Assembly: GCA_028717785.1 (NCBI GenBank)
Contig: JAQUND010000026.1
Span: 1-21,193, forward strand
DNA from: Candidatus Nanoarchaeia archaeon
GTDB taxonomy: Archaea; Nanoarchaeota; Nanoarchaeia; SCGC-AAA011-G17; JAFCDX01
Direction of reading: 5' to 3'
DNA: 21,193 bases
A program made the position numbers and the translations under genes. Positions 6,253 through 12,177 of this stretch are shown here, piece after piece (the stretch's first letter is position 1; every line of letters starts with the position of its first letter). The notes below the pieces were generated by a model. The model worked only from the letters and a program-made list of their open reading frames with translations, searched no databases and had not been told where the DNA came from.

Positions 6253-6798
6253 TCAGTCATTTCTTATAGTGACTAGTTCATTACGCCCTATTGGATTTAT
6301 ACCTTTGCTCAGCAATTCTGCTGCGGCTTTGACAGCAAAACAATTGTCGCTTGAATGAATAGTTTTATAAAAAGTTAGAAGCTGTTCGGGAGCAACGACA
6401 TGCCATCCGAAAATACTAGTTATTTGAAGATCTTTTCGAACAAAAAAGTCAATGTTTAATTTTTTACCAGTTTGCATTGGTTTTTCATAACGTCGGAAAT
6501 CGTCGTTGTCTTTAAGTCTGTCGAATCTTGTTGATACTCTTTCAAACCCTAGGGAATTTAAAATTGTTAGAACATATTGGATGTTATGTGGTAGAACAAA
6601 AATGTCGACGTCTTTATGATCATGAGCATGTTTTAATTCGACATGATTGAGAGGAGACATGAAATGCCATGCCCAGCCACCTGAAAATACATCCAGTTCT
6701 TTTAGATAGACCAGCTCTTTCAAATAATTGGCGATGAGAGTCGGGTCCCATACTTCACCGTATCGTTTTTTATCGTGTGGATCTGCCATAATGCCCAT
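6253..6798 (-). CDS. Nucleotidyltransferase-fold protein (AadB/LnuA-like)
   Basis: 181 aa. The sequence shows the hallmark pattern of the minimal nucleotidyltransferase fold: GG at 40-41, HKDVDIFV with acidic residues Asp63 and Asp65, and a third acidic residue in KLNIDFFV (Asp117). This order matches small antibiotic/nucleotide transferases of the AadB/LnuA type and related uncharacterised proteins, which move NMP onto small molecules or proteins. The acceptor cannot be told. Start M1 at 6798 is kept; an internal ATG at 6789 is equally possible, as neither has a clear ribosome site. Confidence 0.6.
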   Translation of the reverse strand: MGIMADPHDKKRYGEVWDPTLIANYLKELVYLKELDVFSGGWAWHFMSPLNHVELKHAHDHKDVDIFVLPHNIQYVLTILNSLGFERVSTRFDRLKDNDDFRRYEKPMQTGKKLNIDFFVRKDLQITSIFGWHVVAPEQLLTFYKTIHSSDNCFAVKAAAELLSKGINPIGRNELVTIRND

Positions 6799-6827
6799 AT
6801 ATCATTAATTTAGAACTAAGATGCCAA

Positions 6828-7256
6828 CTATTTATAAGCTGCTGCTTTTTGTTCATTCCATAATTGGAACAATGGATCTACAGGTTTTCTTGGTATCCAA
6901 CAAGATTCCCATTCTTCTTTAACAGTTTCGAGATACATATCAGTGTAATTGATGATAATTATAACATCATAAATATCGCCTACAATGACATTAAAATTTA
7001 CTCTTAATTTGGCTCTGAATAAAGCACCAAAACCTGAGGGTCTGCCTTGTAAACTACAAGCATATTTGTCAGCTCTTTCTTGACATTCTGGGCTCCTACA
7101 ACAGCCTGTAACGTCTAAAAACTCGATATCGCTCGGGACTCTATCTCCAATTTTATATCTTTTGCACTGTTTCTCAAGTGCACTAAATTGAAATTCCATC
7201 ATACTTTTTTGTCCGCAATATGGGCAATTAAATACAAGATAGATGTGATCGAACAT
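6828..7256 (-). CDS. Zinc-ribbon hypothetical protein, 142 aa
   Basis: Cysteine pairs CPYC (residues 11-14) and CCRSPEC (about 52-58) flank a helical insert and would form a zinc-ribbon-like site. The remaining C-terminal portion is beta-rich (NFNVIVGDIYDVIIIINY) then helical. AGAGG lies 5 nt before the ATG. It is the first gene of the left-hand minus-strand transcript, divergent from the plus-strand block. Confidence 0.65.
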   Translation of the reverse strand: MFDHIYLVFNCPYCGQKSMMEFQFSALEKQCKRYKIGDRVPSDIEFLDVTGCCRSPECQERADKYACSLQGRPSGFGALFRAKLRVNFNVIVGDIYDVIIIINYTDMYLETVKEEWESCWIPRKPVDPLFQLWNEQKAAAYK

Positions 7257-7328
7257 AACACCTCTGTCTGTTTAGTTTTCTACGGTTTTTATATAACATT
7301 AAATCTAAACTTAAAAAAGGATTTGACG
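7257..7328. promoter_or_regulatory. Divergent intergenic promoter region
   Basis: 72 nt between two outward-facing genes, the only divergent gap in the window. It is very AT-rich with a central TTATATAA that could serve as a -10 box in either direction. On the plus strand the ribosome site AAGGA precedes the ATG at 7329; on the minus strand AGAGG precedes the ATG at 7256. Promoters must exist here if both blocks are transcribed, but no strong -35 can be named. Confidence 0.45.
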
Positions 7329-8609
7329 ATGCAACCTAGTTTTAGAAAATATTTCATGAAAAAAGCAAGTGAAACTCCTGATCCAAATGCAATTTGTTCT
7401 AAAGTTGATCCAGAGACTTGGAGCATATTTTCAGATATCTACAAAGATGAAAATGGTTTTAGACCGAGAATGCCTTTGACATGCAAAGAAGTCAATGAAT
7501 GGCTCGACAAAAGAAGAAAACAAGCTGACAAAAAAGACAATTGGAAAGTCCCTTTTGCAGAATTACTTGATGGTACAAAGATCTTTATTGTTGATGGTGA
7601 TTTTATAAGAGACAATATCTATGTCGATTTTGTTCTTGGTGGTCATGGATATGTATATGATTTCGTCCCGAAAGATGAAATTTGGGTAGAACAGGTACAG
7701 GACCATAAAGACGAACAATATAATCTTACTCACGAAATTATTGAGTATTTGCTCATGAAATTATGCGATAAAGATTACGACAGTGCCCATGAGTTCACTG
7801 CTCATGTAGAAGATATCTTGAGGCGATATGACAACCAAAAAACTGTTTCGAAAGCTACAAAGTTTTTTCACATGCCTCAAGTTAGACAAAATACTGATAA
7901 TACGTGTGGTGCTGCTTGTGCAAGTTCTATCATGGCTTATTACGGCAATGACATTGTTGAGTCTGATATTTCTAAAGCCATGAATACTACAGATGAGGGT
8001 GTTGATCCTGATGCCATAATTGAGTATTTCAACAATAACAAACTGACTGCAACAAAAGAAGAACTTACACCAGAAACATTGAAGTCTCATATAGATGAGG
8101 ATGTTCCTGTCATTGTCGAACTGCAAGCATGGGGAGACAAAAATGATTACTCTAAAGATTATAAGAACGGGCATTATGTCGTGGCTATCGGATATGATGA
8201 TAATGGATTCTTTTTCATGGATCCTTCTCAGTTTGGGTATACTTACCTTGAAACTGACGACTTGAACTCACGTTGGCATGACGAAAACAATGGCGAAAAA
8301 GATCAGAACCTTGGAATCATTGTCAAGGGAGAAAAACCAGACTTTACAATTGAAGACGCTAAAGTTATGGGAAGTAAAAGACCCAGTTCGTTAGAAGCTC
8401 AAATCAAAGAACTAGATATTAAAAGAATCGTTCGCCGTGGTAATACAGCAATAACAATTTATTTCAAAACAAAACCGACAATAAATGTTTTAAAAAACTT
8501 AAGAGCTCCATATGAAGTTTCTAAAACATATCCTGTCGATTGTTCCTATTTAAGTTTGCAATTCGAAACAGACGGTCAAGCTGAAGATTTTTTCAATAAA
8601 ATAAAATGA
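7329..8609 (+). CDS. Zincin-like plus C39-family cysteine peptidase fusion protein
   Basis: 426 aa from the ATG at 7329 (AAGGA 7 nt upstream). Residues 80-165 match a phage-type domain with the run KIFIVDGDFIR...VDFVLGGHGYVYDFVP and then YNLTHEIIEYLLM...SAHEFTAHVE, where His135-Glu136 and His154 look like a metalloprotease-type site (HE..E...H, not classical HExxH). Residues 178-335 are a peptidase C39-like papain fold: NTDNTCGAAC (Cys193), NGHYVVAIGY (His282) and FMDPS (Asp298). The C-terminal 90 residues form a small alpha/beta domain. The gene overlaps the glycosyltransferase by 4 nt. It lacks an ABC transporter part and a signal peptide; prohead-, bacteriocin- or wall-processing roles are all possible. 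Confidence 0.78.
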   Translation: MQPSFRKYFMKKASETPDPNAICSKVDPETWSIFSDIYKDENGFRPRMPLTCKEVNEWLDKRRKQADKKDNWKVPFAELLDGTKIFIVDGDFIRDNIYVDFVLGGHGYVYDFVPKDEIWVEQVQDHKDEQYNLTHEIIEYLLMKLCDKDYDSAHEFTAHVEDILRRYDNQKTVSKATKFFHMPQVRQNTDNTCGAACASSIMAYYGNDIVESDISKAMNTTDEGVDPDAIIEYFNNNKLTATKEELTPETLKSHIDEDVPVIVELQAWGDKNDYSKDYKNGHYVVAIGYDDNGFFFMDPSQFGYTYLETDDLNSRWHDENNGEKDQNLGIIVKGEKPDFTIEDAKVMGSKRPSSLEAQIKELDIKRIVRRGNTAITIYFKTKPTINVLKNLRAPYEVSKTYPVDCSYLSLQFETDGQAEDFFNKIK

Positions 8610-9607
8610 CAAAAATACAAATTATCCCATGGGCAAATGGCATGGGCGATTTACTTCGTCTTGAGCCAATGATAAGGGGTCTCAAAGAACGATACCCTGA
8701 TAGCCATATAAGCATTTTTTGCAATAAAAACTCCGAAATTCTTTCAAGGAATCCTTTTATAAATCAAGTCTTTTCTATCTGGTGTAGTCGTTGCGATTAC
8801 ATAGTCAATTGCAACTGGGGAATGGATGAACTTTTGCAAAAAATATTGGGAGAAGACAAAGGAAAATATAAAGAATTGCTCGGTTTCCATTCACGTAATA
8901 CAGGCACAAATCAGCAAGCAATAAACGAGTTTCTAAAACTCCAAGAATGGGAATTAGGGTTTGATGCTATCTATGAAAGAAGAAAGCATTACAACACAAA
9001 TCTCGCTTCTTGGTTTTGTAAGTTCACTGATATCTATCCTTCAGATCCAAAAACAAGATTTTATTTCAAAGAAGAAGATGAACAATTTGCAACAGACTAT
9101 ATTGCTAAATTAGATAAGCCCTTGGTTGTAGTTCATCCAACGTCAGAAGGAAAAATAGGGCTCCATGTTACTTATACCGACTACAAAATTTCAAAACTTT
9201 TAGAGCAAGGAAATAAAGACTGGCAAGCCGACAAATTTATTGCTCTTATAGATATGATCAAAGAAAAATTTCACGTCATAATAATAGGAAGTCAAAAAGA
9301 TAAAGAAATTTTACAATATATTTCGAGTTCTACTGGTTGTGATATTGGCTTGAATTCTCTATTTCAAAATCTTGCTTTAGTAAAACATGCAAAGTATTTT
9401 ATAGGAGTGGATTCATGTCCAGCTCATGTAGCATTGACATGCGATACGCCATCGCTTTTGATTATGTGTGAAATATTGTACCATGTATGTTACCCTATAG
9501 ATCCTAAAGTCAAACATCAGTATATCTGCGAACCAGAAACTGTGAAACGAATAAGTATTGATACGGTTTACAAAGCATTTTTAAAATTAATTACTGAAAA
9601 TAAATGA
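8606..9607 (+). CDS. Glycosyltransferase family 9 (ADP-heptosyltransferase-like)
   Basis: 333 aa, the usual GT9 length. The N-terminal Rossmann start contains WANGMGDLLRLEPMIRGL (GMGD motif, residues 12-15). The donor-binding C-terminal half has VVVHPTSE and the family's signature FIGVDSCPAHVALTCDTPSLLI (about 265-286), where Asp and His contact the ADP-sugar. The family adds heptose to lipopolysaccharide core; in a phage it could alter host LPS to block rival phages or glycosylate a virion protein (inference). The ATG overlaps the preceding stop by 4 nt. No membrane segment is seen, as expected. Confidence 0.85.
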   Translation: MTKIQIIPWANGMGDLLRLEPMIRGLKERYPDSHISIFCNKNSEILSRNPFINQVFSIWCSRCDYIVNCNWGMDELLQKILGEDKGKYKELLGFHSRNTGTNQQAINEFLKLQEWELGFDAIYERRKHYNTNLASWFCKFTDIYPSDPKTRFYFKEEDEQFATDYIAKLDKPLVVVHPTSEGKIGLHVTYTDYKISKLLEQGNKDWQADKFIALIDMIKEKFHVIIIGSQKDKEILQYISSSTGCDIGLNSLFQNLALVKHAKYFIGVDSCPAHVALTCDTPSLLIMCEILYHVCYPIDPKVKHQYICEPETVKRISIDTVYKAFLKLITENK

Positions 9608-9614
9608 GGACATT

Positions 9615-9887
9615 ATGAGAGTTTATTACAATGGTAATGGTAGCACGGGTGGAACGCTTCCAACAGATCTTACGAATTATGTTTTGCAAGATACTGCTGA
9701 ACTGCTTGATGTTGGTACTTTAGTAAAAGAAAATGCAACATTTTATGGCTGGGCACCAGAAAATAATTATGAATTCTATCAATCTGGAGATTTCTACAGG
9801 ATTTTAGTCGAACAAGACGTGACATTTTATGCTATTTGGGAAAACGATCCAACAATAGGCGGATTTTTGGGAAGAGAAGAAACTTAA
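9615..9887 (+). CDS. Stand-alone InlB/Flg_new-type repeat protein, 90 aa
   Basis: Practically one InlB B-repeat/Listeria-Bacteroides repeat: VYYNGNGSTGGTLPTD at the start, FYGWAPE in the middle (W at the conserved position) and DVTFYAIW at the end (residues about 3-75), followed by a short tail. Such repeats usually occur in tandem in surface adhesins; four diverged copies lie in the lipoprotein at 14728-17028. No signal peptide is seen. GAGGA lies 4 nt before the ATG, and the gene abuts the M14 gene (TAAATG). It could be a tail-fibre tip or adhesion module; no function is proven. Confidence 0.7.
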   Translation: MRVYYNGNGSTGGTLPTDLTNYVLQDTAELLDVGTLVKENATFYGWAPENNYEFYQSGDFYRILVEQDVTFYAIWENDPTIGGFLGREET

Positions 9888-10829
9888 ATGAAACCAAGTT
9901 TTTTTAGACAGACACAGTATAGAGAACCAGATAAAATCGAATTGAAAGAAATTCATGGTTACAATTTGTCTGCTATCCAATTGATGCAGGGGTTGGGTTA
10001 TGCGATTATTGGGAGAGGAATTAGAAGAGAAATCGAACAACAAAGAATAACCAATGCATTAAAAAATTTGATCGCTATAGATCCAAATAATTCGCAATAT
10101 AAACTTGCTCTACAAGAAGAAGAAAATAAAAGAGATTTCAAAATAACACATTTAATTGGTATGCTGCCAGACAACTACCAATACAAACACTTCGGATGTG
10201 ATATTTATGTCTTTTTTCCAAAAACATTGTCACGTACTAGAGTTCTTATTGTTGGGGGCATACATGGAGATGAACCTGCAGGGCCTTTAGGGTTAATGGA
10301 GTTTCTAAGACAACGAAACTCTAAAGAAATATTAGATAGATTGAGCGTTTCCTTTTTGCCAGTAATGAATGTTTACGGGTATATTCATAACACAAGAGAC
10401 AATGAAGGAAATAAAGATATAAACAGAAATTATGACAATGGTTCGCCTTCAAAAGAAGCACAAGCTATTAAAAACAACAAAGATTTTATTTTCAATTTAG
10501 CTTCAAAAGGTTTTTTGACTTTACATGAAGATATCACGAAAGACAAGTTTTATTTATACACATGCGGCAAAAATCGAAAACTATTTGATTCATTACGTGC
10601 TGTGGGCAAAAAAGCTTTTGGGCTTGCTACCGGTGAAGCAAATGACAAGTATCCGATAGATAACGGATTTGTCAAAGATGTTCTTGATGATGGGTCTTTT
10701 GAAAGTTTTCTTGGGAACAATGGAATTATAGGTGTTACAACAGAAACGCCTACGATAGAGAAAATTGACAAACGGATTGAAACAAATAGATTATTGGTTA
10801 ATGCTTTTCTCAGGCATTTTGTTTTATAA
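9888..10829 (+). CDS. M14-family metallo-carboxypeptidase / succinylglutamate desuccinylase-like deacylase
   Basis: 313 aa. The catalytic zinc site is recognisable: GGIHGDEPAG (His126, Glu129), the substrate-binding DINRNYDNG (Asn179, Arg180), third ligand FLTLHEDIT (His213) and the general base GVTTETPT (Glu286). Residues 1-100 are a helical extension without known homology. No signal peptide. Members hydrolyse amide bonds in acylated amino acids or peptidoglycan stem peptides. In this block with a C39-like protease, glycosyltransferase and adhesion-type repeat, a cell-wall or virion-associated role is plausible (inference). It converges with the HTH gene, with a 6-nt overlap of the 3' ends. 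Confidence 0.8.
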   Translation: MKPSFFRQTQYREPDKIELKEIHGYNLSAIQLMQGLGYAIIGRGIRREIEQQRITNALKNLIAIDPNNSQYKLALQEEENKRDFKITHLIGMLPDNYQYKHFGCDIYVFFPKTLSRTRVLIVGGIHGDEPAGPLGLMEFLRQRNSKEILDRLSVSFLPVMNVYGYIHNTRDNEGNKDINRNYDNGSPSKEAQAIKNNKDFIFNLASKGFLTLHEDITKDKFYLYTCGKNRKLFDSLRAVGKKAFGLATGEANDKYPIDNGFVKDVLDDGSFESFLGNNGIIGVTTETPTIEKIDKRIETNRLLVNAFLRHFVL

Positions 10830-11318
10830 CTTGTCTCTTTGCCTCCAACGACAAATTGTTGATTTTGACATACCGTATTTTTTTGCTAATTTAATTATTG
10901 TTCCTCTTTTTACTGTCCATGAAGAACCAGGTTTTGCGCCACGGACTCTATCTGTTTTGATTTTTCGTTCTGGTAAATCTATGGGTTCAAGGTAGACAAG
11001 TGTGTCAGCATAAGGTCGTGTCCAGCCGGGCACCCAGCGAAATGTTTTTCCACGGATAATTGAGAGAGCGGCTGATTGAGATATGTTATAAAGCTTTCTT
11101 GCTTCGGAAGCAGTAATGCCTTTGGGGACTCTGGCTCTTATTTTTTTGACGTTTGCAATAGATATTTTTGCTGTATTCATTGCCCATTTTGATTTGACGG
11201 GAGAGAAATTCGAGTGAGGAGAAAGGTCGAAAACATTGTTCCAGACAGCAACAGGCCTACAATCAAATTTCCGAGCAATGAAACTAAGAGCGTAGTTTTG
11301 CTCGAACATTGAGCGCAT
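10824..11318 (-). CDS. Multi-HTH DNA-binding protein (homing-endonuclease accessory type)
   Basis: 164 aa, basic, with three helix-turn-helix-like modules: residues 9-30 (ALSFIARKFDCRPVAVWNNV), about 65-95 (ITASEARKLYNISQSAALSI followed by RGKTFRWV) and 140-163 (IIKLAKKYGMSKSTICRWRQ). The second resembles the HTH-plus-RGKTW tail of HNH homing enzymes. It follows a zinc ribbon and an HNH gene in the same operon, so the three genes together may reconstitute one site-specific nuclease. No nuclease motif is seen here. The start at ATG 11318 has only a weak AAGAA upstream; an ATG at 11309 is an alternative. Confidence 0.65.
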   Translation of the reverse strand: MRSMFEQNYALSFIARKFDCRPVAVWNNVFDLSPHSNFSPVKSKWAMNTAKISIANVKKIRARVPKGITASEARKLYNISQSAALSIIRGKTFRWVPGWTRPYADTLVYLEPIDLPERKIKTDRVRGAKPGSSWTVKRGTIIKLAKKYGMSKSTICRWRQRDKL

Positions 11319-11379
11319 TTCTTGTCGTTACAGGTGCGAAAATCTTTTACCATTTGATTTCTTTTTTCGCAATTGAACC

Positions 11380-11658
11380 TCAAGGAATAATCTGAATTTG
11401 TTTATATGAACAAGTATTGCATCTCATATATTTTTTCGTGATACCATTTTTATTCTTTCTAGAAGAACGTACGTGTAATGGTGTTTTGCATTTAGGACAA
11501 CACGAAGATTGAGTGGGGAAAATCTTTGTGATTATTTTTTCTGTCAGTTTCTGAGCAAGATGGTGTCCGTTTCTGACAACAGTTCTATTACGTTCCAGGT
11601 CTTCACAAATCGTAATACATCCTTCATAGATTTGATTTCTTAAATAGGAAGTTTTCAT
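11380..11658 (-). CDS. Transposase-type zinc-ribbon protein, 92 aa
   Basis: The C-terminal half contains CPKC and, about 20 residues later, CNTC (residues about 54-82), with strongly basic loops: a zinc ribbon of the type found in InsA/IS1-like transposases and homing-enzyme DNA-binding modules. The N-terminal half is helical. The ATG overlaps the HNH gene's stop by 4 nt. No transposase catalytic domain or inverted terminal repeats are present nearby, so it is treated as a DNA-binding partner. Confidence 0.65.
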   Translation of the reverse strand: MKTSYLRNQIYEGCITICEDLERNRTVVRNGHHLAQKLTEKIITKIFPTQSSCCPKCKTPLHVRSSRKNKNGITKKYMRCNTCSYKQIQIIP

Positions 11659-12074
11659 AGGACTCGGACATTTCTATAAGAAGTTTTGTTTTTCTTGTGA
11701 TTATTACAAGGATGACAAGCAATTGTACAGTTGCTTTTATCCCATTTCGAACCACCAAGCGACAGAGCAACTATATGATCAATAGTGGCAAGTGTCTTCA
11801 ACTGAGCTTTGTCACATGGGTCTAGAATTTCACGAACTAGATGTTCTGCACCGCAATACTGACAAATTAGTTCACCATGTATTGCTTCAAATTCGTCAAA
11901 AATTTCATTTCTAAAAGTTTCCCATTCTTCCATTACTATTTTTTGCATCTGATCTCTCAAAAAAAGATAAGACGCTCTTGATTGTACAAAAGGTTCTTCA
12001 ACAAAAACTTTATCAGCATTAGTACTCAAATACAACATATAGTTAATAACAAACGGGTTAGAATATTCTGCCAT
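11655..12074 (-). CDS. HNH endonuclease, 139 aa
   Basis: Residues 70-130 form a canonical zinc-bound HNH site: ICQYCGAEH, then TIDHIVALSLGGSKWDKSN (His of DHI as general base; Asn in the loop), then ACHPCNNHKKNKT, with four Cys forming the structural knuckle. The N-terminal 65 residues are helical. It is probably a free-standing homing nuclease; the zinc ribbon and HTH genes downstream may supply DNA recognition. No Shine-Dalgarno sequence precedes the ATG, and the promoter-like -10 box ends only about 12 nt before it, so the transcript may be almost leaderless. Confidence 0.85.
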   Translation of the reverse strand: MAEYSNPFVINYMLYLSTNADKVFVEEPFVQSRASYLFLRDQMQKIVMEEWETFRNEIFDEFEAIHGELICQYCGAEHLVREILDPCDKAQLKTLATIDHIVALSLGGSKWDKSNCTIACHPCNNHKKNKTSYRNVRVL

Positions 12075-12136
12075 TAGATAGGGTTATTTTAAGCACATTA
12101 GCATAGGTGCTAATGAATTCATATAGACATGGTATC
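12075..12136 (-). promoter_or_regulatory. Promoter-like region of the HNH gene (copy A)
   Basis: A TAAAAT -10-like box (12086-12091) is preceded by TGCT. A 6-bp hairpin or operator-like inverted repeat (TTAGCA-tagg-TGCTAA, 12098-12113) lies in the spacer and -35 area. The 70-nt stretch aligns without gaps, apart from one base, to copy B at 18919-18989, which carries TATAAT at the same place. Shared bases: TAAT-n-TGCTTA-w-AATA. Promoter function is inferred from this parallel. Confidence 0.45.
12097..12114. promoter_or_regulatory. Operator-like palindrome in promoter copy A
   Basis: The half-sites ATTAGCA and TGCTAAT (perfect over 7 nt, spacer 4) lie just upstream of the -10 box. The arms resemble those of the 22-bp palindrome at 4049-4070 (TATTAGC...GCTAATA). 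Copy B lacks this sequence and instead carries CTATATA-agc-TATATAG at 18972-18988. Confidence 0.3.
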
Positions 12137-12177
12137 AATAATATGCTAGACGGTCCGCGAGCTTAGTCTTTCCAAAA
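12137..12177 (+). repeat. 41-bp direct repeat, copy A
   Basis: 36 of 41 bases match copy B at 18990-19030 in the same orientation (core: TATGCTAG-w-CGGTC-m-GCGAGCTT). It covers the last four codons and stop of the Hcp-fusion gene (FWKD then TAA). In copy B the same bases encode FWKDQAR and stop of the DUF1848-like gene. Weaker similarity continues about 70 nt further into the promoter region. The two copies bound the 6.8 kb cassette. Confidence 0.85.

Noticed and set aside
7761..8174. 137-aa minus-strand ORF within the C39 fusion gene
   Set aside because: No ribosome site, no recognisable domain, and it lies entirely opposite the catalytic region of a well-supported gene.
11177..11383. Minus-strand ORF with a hydrophobic segment starting with TTG
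   Set aside because: It overlaps the HTH gene in another frame, starts with TTG, and its hydrophobic part is the frame shadow of the first HTH module. A CNDKKCAQC segment near its start is not enough to support it.
12137..12177. Intrinsic terminator at the repeat
   Set aside because: The repeat has only a short CGG-A-CCG palindrome and no U-tract on the minus strand, so termination is not supported.
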